Position numbers and translations under genes: made by a program. 64,000 nt of DNA from Caballeronia sordidicola (GTDB lineage Bacteria; Pseudomonadota; Gammaproteobacteria; Burkholderiales; Burkholderiaceae): NCBI RefSeq assembly GCF_000729995.1, contig NZ_JNFG01000029.1:1-64000 (forward strand), in the 5' to 3' direction. The notes beneath the pieces are model-generated. The model ran no database searches. It saw only the letters and a program-made list of their open reading frames with translations, and was not told the origin of the DNA. Within the stretch, counting starts at the first letter, position 1; each line of letters starts with the position of its first letter. Positions 28,606 to 38,268 of the stretch are shown in pieces.

Positions 28606-28953
28606 TCAAATATCGTCGTCTTCGTCACTATCCTCGCTATCCGCTTCATTCGACTGCTTCAGCGGCTCGCCCGCGCGGCCATCTACTCGTTCGCGCAACT
28701 CCTTGCCCGGTTTGAAGTGAGGTACGAATTTCTCCGGTACCAGCACCTTCTCGCCCGACTTGGGATTGCGTCCAACGCGCGATGGACGACGATTGAGGCC
28801 AAAACTGCCGAAGCCGCGGATTTCGATGCGATGGCCGTTGGCCAAAGCGTCCGACATCGCATCGAGCATCGTCTTCACCGCGAAATCCGCATCTTTAAGA
28901 ACAAGTTGCGGAAATCGCAGCGCCAGTTGGGCGACCAATTCCGATTTGGTCAT
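28606..28953 (-). CDS. ihfB: Integration host factor beta subunit
   Basis: A 115-residue DNA-bending protein, partner of IhfA. The start MTKSELVAQLA, the FGSFGLNRRPSR turn, and the DNA-intercalating arm GRNPKSGEKV are canonical. A very acidic tail of about 15 residues (Glu/Asp/Ser) extends beyond the E. coli length of 94. It lies 20 bases after rpsA, as in E. coli. Confidence 0.96.
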   Translation of the reverse strand: MTKSELVAQLALRFPQLVLKDADFAVKTMLDAMSDALANGHRIEIRGFGSFGLNRRPSRVGRNPKSGEKVLVPEKFVPHFKPGKELRERVDGRAGEPLKQSNEADSEDSDEDDDI

Positions 28954-28973
28954 GCTGCAGCAATACCTGCGGC

Positions 28974-30689
28974 TTAGCCGTTCTGGCCGTCGAGCTTGGC
29001 CTTCAACAGCGCGCCAAGGTTCGTCGTGCCGGTTGCAGCCGTGCTCGAGTCAGCCGAAGCCAGACCACGGATAGCTTCCTGTTGCTCAGCCGAATCCTTG
29101 GCCTTGATCGACAGGTTGATGCCACGCGATTTGCGATCGATGTTGATGATCATCGCGTTGACCTTGTCGCCTTCCTTCAGCACGTTGCGAGCATCTTCCA
29201 CGCGGTCCTGAGCGATTTCCGACGCGCGGAGATAACCTTCCACGTCTGCCGTCAACGTCACGACTGCGCCCTTCGCGTCAACCGACTTGACCACGCCGTC
29301 AACCGTCGCGCCCTTGTCGTTCATTGCCACGAAGTTGCTGAACGGATCGCCTTCGAGTTGCTTGATACCCAGCGAGATGCGTTCCTTCTCGACATCGATG
29401 CCCAGAACGATAGCCTGGACTTCGTCGCCCTTCTTGTACTTGCGAACAGCTTCTTCGCCCGTTTCGCTCCACGACAGGTCCGAAAGGTGAACCAGACCGT
29501 CGATGCCGCCCGGCAAACCGATGAACACGCCGAAGTCGGTGATCGACTTGATGGCGCCTTCCAGCTTGTCGCCCTTCTTGAAGTTGCGGCTGAAGTCGTC
29601 CCACGGGTTCGGCTTGCACTGCTTCATGCCGAGGCTGATACGGCGGCGGTCTTCGTCGATTTCGAGAACCATGACTTCGACTTCGTCACCGAGTTGCACA
29701 ACCTTCGACGGTGCAACGTTCTTGTTCGTCCAGTCCATTTCCGACACGTGGACCAGGCCTTCGATGCCCGATTCCACTTCGACGAATGCGCCGTAGTCGG
29801 TGATGTTCGTGACCTTACCGAACAGGCGCGTGCCCGACGGGTAACGGCGGGAAATGCCTTCCCACGGATCGTCGCCGAGTTGCTTGATACCGAGCGAAAC
29901 GCGGTTCTTCTCTTGGTCGAACTTGAGGATCTTTGCGGTCACTTCTTGGCCAACCGACAGCACTTCGCTCGGGTGACGCACACGACGCCATGCGATGTCC
30001 GTGATGTGCAGCAGGCCGTCGATACCGCCCAAGTCCACGAATGCGCCGTAGTCCGTGATGTTCTTGACCACGCCTTCCACGATCGCGCCTTCCTTCAGCG
30101 TTTCGAGCAGCTTTGCGCGCTCTTCGCCTTGGGTAGCTTCGATCACAGCGCGGCGCGACAACACGACGTTGTTACGCTTGCGGTCAAGCTTGATCACGCG
30201 GAATTCGAGGGTCTTGCCTTCGTACGGGGTCGTGTCCTTGACCGGACGCGTGTCAACCAGCGAACCCGGCAGGAACGCGCGGATGCCGTTGACCATGACG
30301 GTCATGCCGCCTTTGACCTTGCCCGTGATCGTGCCGGTCACGAGTTCGTTGTTGTCGAGCGCTTTTTCCAGCGACAGCCACGAAGCCAGACGCTTCGCCT
30401 TGTCGCGCGACAGGATGGTGTCGCCATAACCGTTTTCCAGGGCGTCGATAGCCACTGAAACAAAGTCGCCCGCCTGCACTTCTACCTCGCCCGCGTCGTT
30501 CAGGAATTCTTCGAGCGGAATGTAGGCTTCGGACTTGAGACCAGCGTTGACGACCACGAAATTGTGGTCGACGCGCACGACTTCGGCGGAAATAACTTCA
30601 CCCGCACGCATGTCCTGCTTGGTCAACGACTCTTCGAACAGAGCCGCAAAAGATTCGGTAATCGGGGTAGATGTTTGCAGGTCGGACAT
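28974..30689 (-). CDS. rpsA: 30S ribosomal protein S1
   Basis: A 571-residue S1 with six S1 RNA-binding domains spanning about residues 30-535. The repeated ITDYGAFV and DGLLH or EGLVHVSE motifs are evident. It binds mRNA leaders and brings them to the 30S. The length matches the family. The conserved order cmk-rpsA-ihfB is kept. A variable Ser/Thr/Ala tail ends it. Confidence 0.98.
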   Translation of the reverse strand: MSDLQTSTPITESFAALFEESLTKQDMRAGEVISAEVVRVDHNFVVVNAGLKSEAYIPLEEFLNDAGEVEVQAGDFVSVAIDALENGYGDTILSRDKAKRLASWLSLEKALDNNELVTGTITGKVKGGMTVMVNGIRAFLPGSLVDTRPVKDTTPYEGKTLEFRVIKLDRKRNNVVLSRRAVIEATQGEERAKLLETLKEGAIVEGVVKNITDYGAFVDLGGIDGLLHITDIAWRRVRHPSEVLSVGQEVTAKILKFDQEKNRVSLGIKQLGDDPWEGISRRYPSGTRLFGKVTNITDYGAFVEVESGIEGLVHVSEMDWTNKNVAPSKVVQLGDEVEVMVLEIDEDRRRISLGMKQCKPNPWDDFSRNFKKGDKLEGAIKSITDFGVFIGLPGGIDGLVHLSDLSWSETGEEAVRKYKKGDEVQAIVLGIDVEKERISLGIKQLEGDPFSNFVAMNDKGATVDGVVKSVDAKGAVVTLTADVEGYLRASEIAQDRVEDARNVLKEGDKVNAMIINIDRKSRGINLSIKAKDSAEQQEAIRGLASADSSTAATGTTNLGALLKAKLDGQNG

Positions 30690-30862
30690 AAAAATCTATA
30701 GTTGCGCAGCTGCTTCGCAATGCCTGCCCAAACTGTTCGGGCCGATGGCAAAAAAGGCGAACGCTACACGGGGTTGAGGGGTTAAAACACGCTCCATGTT
30801 TCTCATGGAGCTCCAAAGCAAAGCCTTCAAAATGTCGGCTTTTTCCAACAAATTCCTACTAT

Positions 30863-31543
30863 CTACGCGGGAACCGCATTAAACCAACCGATGATCTGAT
30901 CGACCGCCTGGTCGATGGATAACCCGGAGGTGTCCAGCGTCTTCGCGTCCACTGCGGGCTTGAGCGGTGCGGCTGCACGATTACTGTCCCGTGCGTCCCG
31001 CTCGCGCAAATCTCGCAGCAAGTCTTCCATATTAGCAGAAAAGCCTTTTTGTATCAATTGCTTATGCCGCCGCGCGGCCCGCGCTTCATCGCTGGCCGTG
31101 AGAAACACCTTGAGCGTTGCATCGGGAAAAATAACGGTGCCCATGTCGCGGCCGTCGGCAACCAGCCCCGGTGGCTTGCGGAACGCCCGCTGGCGCGCAA
31201 TCAGCGCGGTCCGAACCTGGCCGTGAACGGCAATCGCGGAGGCGCGGTTGCCAATTTCCTCTGCCCGAATTTCGGTTGATACATCCACGCCGTCCAGCTG
31301 CGCACAGCCTTCCCGGAACGTGATGTGGAGTTCCGCGACAAGCTCGGCGAGCGCGTCGCCGTCCTCGGGTTCGATGTTGTAGCGCGCGCTTGCGAGCGCG
31401 GTGAGCCGGTACAGCGCGCCGCTATCGAGTAAATGGAAGCCTAGCGTGGCGGCGACTGACGCGGCGACGGTGCCTTTGCCCGAAGCCGTCGGGCCGTCGA
31501 TGGTGATAACCGGAGTCTGGTGAAAGGGACGAGTGGGTTTCAT
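30863..31543 (-). CDS. cmk: Cytidylate kinase
   Basis: A 226-residue CMP/dCMP kinase. The P-loop is in DGPTASGKGT near residue 15, LLDSGALYR binds the nucleotide, and GRDMGTVIFPDA is the substrate motif. The open frame to 31711 overlaps the aroA end and is rejected in favour of the ATG at 31543. It lies between aroA and rpsA, the classical order. Confidence 0.95.
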   Translation of the reverse strand: MKPTRPFHQTPVITIDGPTASGKGTVAASVAATLGFHLLDSGALYRLTALASARYNIEPEDGDALAELVAELHITFREGCAQLDGVDVSTEIRAEEIGNRASAIAVHGQVRTALIARQRAFRKPPGLVADGRDMGTVIFPDATLKVFLTASDEARAARRHKQLIQKGFSANMEDLLRDLRERDARDSNRAAAPLKPAVDAKTLDTSGLSIDQAVDQIIGWFNAVPA

Positions 31544-31619
31544 CGGAGACGTCCGGATCGGCGGTCGGCTGCGCGCGGGGTCGGAGCGTGCATTGCTGTA
31601 TTTGTAATGGTCATGGTCA

Positions 31620-32924
31620 TCAGGCCTTCGCGAGCTTGGCGAACTGCTCGAAATAATCCGGGAAGGTCTTGGCGACACATTTCGGGTCGTTGATACGCAC
31701 CGGCACGCCACCCAAGCTCACGAGCGAAAAACACATCGCCATGCGATGGTCGTCGTAGGTATCGATAGCCGCATTCGGCGTCAATGCAGCCGGCGGCGTG
31801 ACAACCAGGTAATCCGCGCCCTCCTCGATCGTCGCGCCGACCTTGCGCAGCTCGGTGGCCATCGCGGCAATCCGGTCCGTCTCCTTCACGCGCCAGCTCG
31901 CGATATTGCGCAGCGTGGTCGTGCCGGTCGCGAACAGTGCGGCGACGGCAATGGTCATCGCGGCGTCGGGGATCAGGTTGAAATCCATGTCGATGGCCAT
32001 CAGCTTGCCGTCATCGGATTCCACGCCGCGCACTTCAATCCAGTCATCGCCCAACATGACATTTGCGCCCATGCGGATCAACGCATCGGCGAAATTCACA
32101 TCGCCCTGGATGCTCGCGCGGCCCACGCCTTCCACGCGCAGCGGACCTCCGCCCAGCGCACCGGCCGCGAGCAAATATGACGCCGACGACGCATCGCCTT
32201 CCACCGCGATCGTTCCCGGCGACTTGTAGCGCGCGCCAGCCGGCAGCGTAAAGCTCTTCCAGCCGTCGCGTTCGACGGTCATCCCGAAACGCTCCATCAG
32301 CTTGATCGTGATGTCGATATACGGTTTCGAAATCAGCTCACCGTCCACTTCCACGACAATCGGGCCGCGCGTGTTCTGCGCCATCGGCAAACTCATCAGC
32401 AACGCGGTCAGGAACTGGCTCGACACGTCGCCACGCACGCGGATTGGCTGGTCGACAGCAATGTCAGCGGGGTGAATCCGCAGCGGCGGGAAACCATCGT
32501 TCGCTTCGTAATCGATCTTCGCGCCAATCTGACGCAAGCCATCGACGAGATCGCCGATCGGCCGTTCATGCATGCGCGGCACGCCATGCACACGATATTC
32601 GCCGCCGTTCAGCGCGAGCGCAGCCGTGAGCGGACGCACCGCGGTGCCCGCGTTGCCAAGAAAAAGCTCCGCCGATTTCACCGGGAAGCGCCCGCCGGTG
32701 CCTTTCACGACACAGCGCTCGCCATCGTTTTTCACCTCGACGCCCAACGTATTGAGCGCCACGAGCATCACGCGGGTGTCGTCGGAATCGAGCAGGTTCG
32801 TAATCACCGTTTCGCCCTCAGCCAGCGCAGCGAGCAGCAGGACACGGTTAGAAATGCTCTTCGATCCGGGCAGCCGGACCGTGCCGGACGCACGCGAAAA
32901 AGGTCCGAGATCGAGGTGTTCCAT
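31620..32924 (-). CDS. aroA: 3-phosphoshikimate 1-carboxyvinyltransferase (EPSP synthase)
   Basis: A 434-residue EPSP synthase, sixth step of the shikimate pathway. LPGSKSISNRVLLLAAL near residue 19 binds substrate, LFLGNAGTAVRPL is the conserved class I loop (GNAGTA), and the KETDRI motif near residue 345 is intact. The GNAGTAVRP context is the glyphosate-sensitive class I type. It lies 16 bases after tyrA. Confidence 0.97.
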   Translation of the reverse strand: MEHLDLGPFSRASGTVRLPGSKSISNRVLLLAALAEGETVITNLLDSDDTRVMLVALNTLGVEVKNDGERCVVKGTGGRFPVKSAELFLGNAGTAVRPLTAALALNGGEYRVHGVPRMHERPIGDLVDGLRQIGAKIDYEANDGFPPLRIHPADIAVDQPIRVRGDVSSQFLTALLMSLPMAQNTRGPIVVEVDGELISKPYIDITIKLMERFGMTVERDGWKSFTLPAGARYKSPGTIAVEGDASSASYLLAAGALGGGPLRVEGVGRASIQGDVNFADALIRMGANVMLGDDWIEVRGVESDDGKLMAIDMDFNLIPDAAMTIAVAALFATGTTTLRNIASWRVKETDRIAAMATELRKVGATIEEGADYLVVTPPAALTPNAAIDTYDDHRMAMCFSLVSLGGVPVRINDPKCVAKTFPDYFEQFAKLAKA

Positions 32925-32940
32925 GATTAAGTCCAGTTAG

Positions 32941-33864
32941 CTATTGTGCGGATTCATCGGCGGCCTTGATCGCGCCGCCTTGTTGCCACTCGCTTCGAGC
33001 GGTCCGCGAGCGTTCGAAGGCAGTTTCGAGCGCGGCGCCGTCGGCGGTGTCGATGGCCTGGCGAAAACGCGCCAGCACGTTGGTATAGGTATCGATTTCG
33101 GTCAGCAGCGCCGTCCGGTTCGCGATGCACACGTCGCGCCACATTTCCGGACTCGACGCCGCGATCCGCGTGAAATCGCGGAAACCACCGGCGGCGAACG
33201 AAAACTTGAGCGCGGCGTCGGGCGCTTGCAGAATCATCTCAACCAGCGCGAACGACAGCACATGCGGCAAATGGCTCACCGACGCAAACACGCCGTCATG
33301 CTGCTCGGGTGTCATCCGATGCACGCTCGCGCCGGTCGCGAGCCACATTGCAGCGACACGGTCCACCGCGTCCGCCGAGTTCTCCGGTAACGGGCACAGC
33401 ACGACGTTCCGATCCACATAGAGATCGGGTATGGCGGCGTCCGGACCACTTGATTCCCGCCCGGCAATCGGATGCCCCGGCACGAATTGCGCAACCCGGT
33501 CGCCCAACGCTGCACGTGCCGCCGAGACAACGTCATTTTTTGTGCTGCCCGCATCGGTAACGATGGTGCGCGGGTCAAGGAACGGCGCAATCCGCCGCAG
33601 CAACGGCTCTGTTTGCGCAACCGGCGCGGCGATCAGCACGAAGTCGGCGTCACGCAGCGCGAGTTCGAGCGCACGGTCGTCGTCGAGAAGCACGGCCGAA
33701 TCGATCAACCCGATTTCCAGCGCCCGCTCAACGGACTTCTTCGAGCGCCCGACACCCACGAATTCACCCGTCGCGCCCGCGCGTTCACGCAGTGCGCGCG
33801 CAAGTGATCCGCCGATCAGGCCGACACCAAAAATAACGATTTTATTGAAAGAGAACGCGGCCAC
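32941..33864 (-). CDS. tyrA: Prephenate dehydrogenase
   Basis: A 307-residue monofunctional prephenate (or arogenate) dehydrogenase of the tyrosine branch. The Rossmann motif GVGLIGGSLARAL is at about residue 14, followed by TDAGSTKNDV and the HPIAGRE motif with the catalytic His. No chorismate mutase domain is fused. The start is a GTG with no Shine-Dalgarno. A terminator-like hairpin ends about 11 bases before it, so expression may depend on readthrough from hisC. aroA follows. Confidence 0.94.
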   Translation of the reverse strand: MAAFSFNKIVIFGVGLIGGSLARALRERAGATGEFVGVGRSKKSVERALEIGLIDSAVLLDDDRALELALRDADFVLIAAPVAQTEPLLRRIAPFLDPRTIVTDAGSTKNDVVSAARAALGDRVAQFVPGHPIAGRESSGPDAAIPDLYVDRNVVLCPLPENSADAVDRVAAMWLATGASVHRMTPEQHDGVFASVSHLPHVLSFALVEMILQAPDAALKFSFAAGGFRDFTRIAASSPEMWRDVCIANRTALLTEIDTYTNVLARFRQAIDTADGAALETAFERSRTARSEWQQGGAIKAADESAQ

Positions 33865-33874
33865 GGGACATCGA

Positions 33875-33897
33875 TAAAAACGCGCCTTTCGGCGCGA
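33875..33897 (-). terminator. Terminator-like hairpin just upstream of tyrA
   Basis: On the minus strand, CGCGCC - GAAA - GGCGCG is followed by T5. It lies between hisC and tyrA, with the T run only about 11 bases before the tyrA GTG. Confidence 0.75.
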
Positions 33898-33916
33898 GGG
33901 GTGAACAATCGAACCG

Positions 33917-33943
33917 GCCCGTGCTTTTTAAAAAAGCACGGGC
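33917..33943. repeat. 27-base palindrome between hisC and tyrA
   Basis: GCCCGTGC and GCACGGGC flank an A/T-rich centre (T5 followed by A6). It can form a stem with the T run in the loop. There is no U tract outside the stem on the minus strand. It is the second hairpin in the 92-base hisC-tyrA gap. Confidence 0.7.
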
Positions 33944-33956
33944 GAAACAGAAACAA

Positions 33957-35069
33957 TCAAGCAGCAGCCAACGACTTTTCGAGCGCCGCGATAAATGCGT
34001 CGTTCTCTTCCGGCAAGCCAATCGTGACACGCAGCCACGGCAACAAACCGTAGTTGGCGACCGGCCGCACGATCACGCCTTGCTTGAGCAACGCGAGATT
34101 CACGCGCTGCCCGGCGGCATCGTCGTTACCCACGCGCACCATCACGAAGTTGCCATCGGACGGGACGTATTCTAGGCCGAGTTTGTCGAAGGCTTCCGTC
34201 AGCCGGCGATAGCCCGCCGCGTTGATCTCGGCGCTCTTCGCCAGGAACGCCGTGTCCTTCAACGCGGCGATCGCAGCGGCTTGCGCCATCGTATTCACGT
34301 TGAACGGCTGGCGCAGGCGATTCAGCAGATCGGTTTGCTCCGGTTGCGCAATAGCGAAACCGACGCGCAATCCAGCCAGCCCGAACGCCTTTGAAAACGT
34401 CCGCGACACAAGCAGATTCGGATAACGACGCACCCATTCGATGGAATCGTAGCGCTTGTCCTTCGACAGGTATTCCGTGTATGCCTCGTCCAGCACGATT
34501 GCCACGTGACGCGGCACGCGTGCGATGAACGCCTCGAGCGTCCGGCCATCGATAAACGTACCGGTCGGATTGTTCGGATTCGCGACGAACACGAGACGCG
34601 TGTCATCGGCGATGGCAGCGAGCATCGCTTCGAGATCGTGACCGTACTTCACGGCCGGCACGACGATCGCGCGCGCGCCCAGACCTTGCGTGGCCAGTGC
34701 ATAGACCGCAAACGAATATTGCGCGTAGACAATCGACTGCCCCTTCTCGACGAACGCATGCGCGGCGATTTCGAGGATGTCGTTGCTGCCATTGCCGAGC
34801 GTGATCCATTCCGGCGGCACGCCGTAACGTTCGCTCAACGCGGCTTTCAGGTCGAAACCGTTCGCGTCAGGATAACGGCCGAGGTCCGCGATTGCTTGCG
34901 CCATCGCGAGCTTCGCCGATTCAGGCATGCCAAGCGGATTTTCATTCGACGCGAGCTTCACGATGTCCGCTTCGTTGAGTCCGAATTCACGCGCCACTTC
35001 CGAGATCGGTTTGCCGGCAATATAAGGCGCGATCGCGCGCACGTAGGAGGGGCCGAATTGCGATGTCAT
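33957..35069 (-). CDS. hisC: Histidinol-phosphate/aromatic aminotransferase (HisC2-type)
   Basis: A 370-residue class I/II PLP aminotransferase. The PLP lysine is in SRTFSKAFGLAGLRVG (about residue 224), with ANPNNPTGT and the DEAY motif before it. It sits between pheA and tyrA, so the in vivo substrate is probably phenylpyruvate and 4-hydroxyphenylpyruvate rather than only histidinol phosphate. TGGAG six bases before the ATG at 35069 settles the start over 35099. Confidence 0.93.
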   Translation of the reverse strand: MTSQFGPSYVRAIAPYIAGKPISEVAREFGLNEADIVKLASNENPLGMPESAKLAMAQAIADLGRYPDANGFDLKAALSERYGVPPEWITLGNGSNDILEIAAHAFVEKGQSIVYAQYSFAVYALATQGLGARAIVVPAVKYGHDLEAMLAAIADDTRLVFVANPNNPTGTFIDGRTLEAFIARVPRHVAIVLDEAYTEYLSKDKRYDSIEWVRRYPNLLVSRTFSKAFGLAGLRVGFAIAQPEQTDLLNRLRQPFNVNTMAQAAAIAALKDTAFLAKSAEINAAGYRRLTEAFDKLGLEYVPSDGNFVMVRVGNDDAAGQRVNLALLKQGVIVRPVANYGLLPWLRVTIGLPEENDAFIAALEKSLAAA

Positions 35070-35100
35070 GTTTTTCTCCAGCGGTTTTAAAGGGCTCAAC

Positions 35101-36183
35101 TCAGCGATCGCGCGGGTACGAGCCGAGGATCTTCAGGAACTCGGCCTTTTCGCCCAGTTCGTGGAGCGCGGCGGCAACCGGCGCGTCGTCGCGATGTCCT
35201 TCCACGTCGATATAAAAGTAGTACTCCCACGTGCCGACGCGCGCGGGACGCGACTCGAAACGGGTCATCGATACCCCATGACGTGCCAGCGGTTCCAGCA
35301 ATTTCAGCAACGCGCCCGGCTCGTTCGCCACCGACACGATCAGCGACGTCTGGTCATGGCCACTGACGCCCGTGCGCTCCTTGCCAATCATCACGAAGCG
35401 CGTGCGGTTGTGCGGGTCATCCTGGATCAGCGCGCTGACCACGCCGAGTCCGTAATGCGTGGCCGCACGGTCCCCCGCGATAGCCGCAATAGTCGGGTCA
35501 CCCACCGCGAGCCGCGCCGCTTCCGCATTGCTCGATACCGCCTGACGCGCAAGCGTCGGCGCATTCGCCGTCAGCCAATGCTGGCATTGCGCGAGCGCTT
35601 GCGGATGCGCGAATACGCGCGTGACGCCATTGAGCGTGCCGGACGCCGTCAACAGATTGTGGTGGATCGGCAAAGCCAGTTCGCCGCTGATCACCAGCGA
35701 TGTTTGCAGCAACAGATCGAGCGTGCGCGAGACTGCGCCTTCCGCGGAATTCTCAACCGGCACCACGCCGAATTCGGCTGCGCCGGCTTCAACCGAGCGA
35801 AACACTTCGTCGATGGAAGGACACGGCACACCTTCGATGGAATGTCCGAAATACTCGAACATCGCCTGCTCGCTGTAGGTCCCGACCGGACCGAGATAGG
35901 CTGCGCGCAGCGTCTGTTCAAGCGCGCGGCTCGCGGCCATGATCTCGCGCCAGATCGAGCTGATGTGATCATCGGCGAGCGGCCCTTCGCTCATTTCCTG
36001 GAGGCGCGCAATGACCTGCAACTCGCGTTCGGGGCGAAACACCGGCGCGTTGAAATGCTTCTTCACCTCGCCCACTTCGAGCGCCACGGCGGCGCGCTGG
36101 TTCAGGAGCGCGATGAGCTGCGCGTCGAGCGCATCGATGCGCTCGCGCAGCGGGATGAGTCGTGAATTAAGGTCGTCGTCCAT
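35101..36183 (-). CDS. pheA: Chorismate mutase / prephenate dehydratase (P-protein)
   Basis: A 360-residue bifunctional enzyme. An AroQ chorismate mutase domain occupies about 1-90 (LRERIDALDAQLIALLNQR). The prephenate dehydratase domain follows (YLGPVGTYSEQA, ENSAEGAVSRT with the catalytic Thr region). A C-terminal ACT domain contains GALLKLLEPLARHGVSMTRFESRP for feedback inhibition by phenylalanine. The ATG at 36183 gives the normal start. Confidence 0.96.
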   Translation of the reverse strand: MDDDLNSRLIPLRERIDALDAQLIALLNQRAAVALEVGEVKKHFNAPVFRPERELQVIARLQEMSEGPLADDHISSIWREIMAASRALEQTLRAAYLGPVGTYSEQAMFEYFGHSIEGVPCPSIDEVFRSVEAGAAEFGVVPVENSAEGAVSRTLDLLLQTSLVISGELALPIHHNLLTASGTLNGVTRVFAHPQALAQCQHWLTANAPTLARQAVSSNAEAARLAVGDPTIAAIAGDRAATHYGLGVVSALIQDDPHNRTRFVMIGKERTGVSGHDQTSLIVSVANEPGALLKLLEPLARHGVSMTRFESRPARVGTWEYYFYIDVEGHRDDAPVAAALHELGEKAEFLKILGSYPRDR

Positions 36184-36249
36184 GCGTTGTATGAGATGAG
36201 TCGATCCGGCTTGATACCCCAAGCATCGGATGGGAGGCCAGGCCCGACT

Positions 36250-37332
36250 TCAGGCGCTGGCCCGCTCGAATTCCTTCATATACTCGACGAGCGTCTTCAC
36301 CGCTTCGAGCGGCACTGCGTTATAGATGGACGCGCGCATGCCGCCGACCGACTTGTGGCCTTTCAGCTGCAGCAGGCCGCGCGCTTTTGCGCCGGCCAGG
36401 AATGCTTCGTTACGGGTTTCGTCGGCGAGAAAGAACGGTACGTTCATCCTCGAGCGCGACTGGCGCTCGACTTTGTTCAGATAAAAACTGCTGGTGTCGA
36501 TGGTGTCGTACAGCAGCGTCGACTTTTCGATGCTGCGTGCTTCCATGGCTTCCAGCCCACCCTGCTTTTTCAGCCACTTGAACACTAGGCCCGCAATGTA
36601 GATGGCGTAGGTGGGCGGCGTGTTGTACATGGAATTGTTCGCGGCCACCGTCTTCCATTCGAACGCCGACGGGCAGATAGCCAGCGCACGGTCGAGCAGA
36701 TCCTCGCGCACGATCACGACCGTCACGCCCGCCATGCCAATGTTCTTCTGCGCGCCGCCGAACAACACGCCGTATTTCGCGATGTCCATCGGGCGGGAAA
36801 GAATGTGCGACGACGCGTCGGCGACCAGCGGCACCGAACCGAGATCGGGAATCTCAAAGGTCTCGACGCCGTCGATCGTTTCGTTCGTGCAGATGTGGAC
36901 GTAGGCCGGATCGTCGGAAAGATGCCATTCTCCGACCTTCGGCACGTGCGTGAACCCTTGCTCCGTCTTGCCGTTCGCGGCAATGTGCGGGGTGCCGTAC
37001 TTCTGCGCTTCCTTGAAGGACTTCTGCGACCACGAGCCTGTCACAACGAAGTCCGCGGTTTTGCGTGCCCCGAGCATGTTCAGCGGGACGATCGCGTTCT
37101 CGCCTATGCCGCCGCCCTGCAGGAACAGGATCCTGTGCGACGCGGGCACTTTCAGCAGATCGCGGAGATCGGTCAGCGCGGCTTCATGGATTGACATGAA
37201 TTCAGCGCCGCGATGACTCATTTCCATCACGCTCATGCCGCTGCCGCGCCAATCGAGCATTTCGTCGGCGGCTTGACGGAGTACTTCTTCGGGCATTGCT
37301 GCAGGACCAGCGGAGAAATTGAAGACGCGCAT
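36250..37332 (-). CDS. serC: Phosphoserine aminotransferase
   Basis: A 360-residue class V PLP aminotransferase of serine and pyridoxine synthesis. It starts MRVFNFSAGPAAMP. The PLP lysine lies in GVLFGGAQKNIGMAG, and the NAV/SVGGMRASIYNA C-terminal motif is present. The frame extends to 37503, but the family start at 37332 is clear. It heads the serC-pheA-hisC-tyrA-aroA-cmk-rpsA run. Confidence 0.96.
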   Translation of the reverse strand: MRVFNFSAGPAAMPEEVLRQAADEMLDWRGSGMSVMEMSHRGAEFMSIHEAALTDLRDLLKVPASHRILFLQGGGIGENAIVPLNMLGARKTADFVVTGSWSQKSFKEAQKYGTPHIAANGKTEQGFTHVPKVGEWHLSDDPAYVHICTNETIDGVETFEIPDLGSVPLVADASSHILSRPMDIAKYGVLFGGAQKNIGMAGVTVVIVREDLLDRALAICPSAFEWKTVAANNSMYNTPPTYAIYIAGLVFKWLKKQGGLEAMEARSIEKSTLLYDTIDTSSFYLNKVERQSRSRMNVPFFLADETRNEAFLAGAKARGLLQLKGHKSVGGMRASIYNAVPLEAVKTLVEYMKEFERASA

Positions 37333-37412
37333 CTGATAAACACCCCGAAAAACCGGACGCAACAAAGAGAACGCCAGCGAGAAAAGCTGAATAAAGCCTG
37401 AATCTCGCCACG

Positions 37413-37453
37413 AAAAACAAATGGCTGTTTGCGTCTGAACGCAAACAGCCATT
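37413..37453 (-). terminator. Terminator between DUF2059 gene and serC
   Basis: A perfect 14-base inverted repeat (37420-37433 / 37440-37453) with a 6-base loop and a T-rich tail on the minus strand. It ends transcription of the DUF2059 gene before serC. Confidence 0.82.
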
Positions 37454-37534
37454 ATCGCACCGTCCCGAAAACCCGCCAATCTGCAGCCGCTTACTGCAGC
37501 CACATGAACGGCGGCGGGTTTTGGCAGCCTTAGC

Positions 37535-38137
37535 TTACTTCGGCTTGACAGCAGCCACTTCCTTGTCCGCTTGCGCGCGGGTGGCCTTGATCGATTGCGG
37601 CATGTATTTCTGCATCAGACCGTTCACCACGTCACGACCCACCTGGTCCTGAACCTGGATGAACTTGCGACCCGTCGGGCTCTTGTAGAACGTCGTCAGG
37701 TCCTTGATTTCAGCCGTCGTGTAGTACTTCGCGTACGCGTCGTACTGAGCCTGCATGGCGTCCTGACGGAACGAGTCGGTCGCGAAGACCTGACCAGCCG
37801 AATCCACCAGCTTCGGTACCGTGTCCTTCTGGAGCTGAGGAACAGAAGCTTGCTTCTGCTTGTCGTTCATCGTCTTGTTTTCGCTCAACGCGTCGGACAG
37901 GATGGCCGGAACCAGTTGCTTCGACTGCATTTGTGCACTGTTACCAATGGCGCCGACGAGCTTTTGCGCGTCGATTGCGTCCAGCAGGTCCTTGATCGCA
38001 GCTTGCTTCGCCGGATCCGGTGCCGCTGTGGCTGCATCTGCAGCCGGCGTCGTCGCTTGGCTCTGGAGTGATTGAGCCGATGCGAAAGCCGGTACCAAAG
38101 CAGCCAGCAACATCCATTGTTTAAACTGTTTTTGCAT
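37535..38137 (-). CDS. Exported DUF2059 protein
   Basis: A 200-residue secreted protein. The signal peptide is in MQKQFKQWMLLAALVPAFASA. The DUF2059 domain follows, with KYYTTAEIKDLTTFYKSPTG (about 140-160). The function is not known. Two ATG codons are adjacent; AAGGGAG is best placed for the second (38137). It lies directly after gyrA on the same strand and ends at a strong terminator. Confidence 0.88.
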   Translation of the reverse strand: MQKQFKQWMLLAALVPAFASAQSLQSQATTPAADAATAAPDPAKQAAIKDLLDAIDAQKLVGAIGNSAQMQSKQLVPAILSDALSENKTMNDKQKQASVPQLQKDTVPKLVDSAGQVFATDSFRQDAMQAQYDAYAKYYTTAEIKDLTTFYKSPTGRKFIQVQDQVGRDVVNGLMQKYMPQSIKATRAQADKEVAAVKPK

Positions 38138-38268
38138 CATTACTCCCTTAAAAAATTTTTGCTTCCATCGCGGCGCGACTCGGCATTTGCTCAAGGCATT
38201 TGCTCAAATCGCGCAGCTTATCCATTCAAGCTTTCAGAAACAGAACAGGCGCGGTGGAGAACACTGGG

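Noticed and set aside
29082..30458. 458-codon open frame antisense to rpsA
   Set aside because: Composition is a His/Val/Arg-rich shadow of a conserved gene in GC-rich DNA, with no domain.
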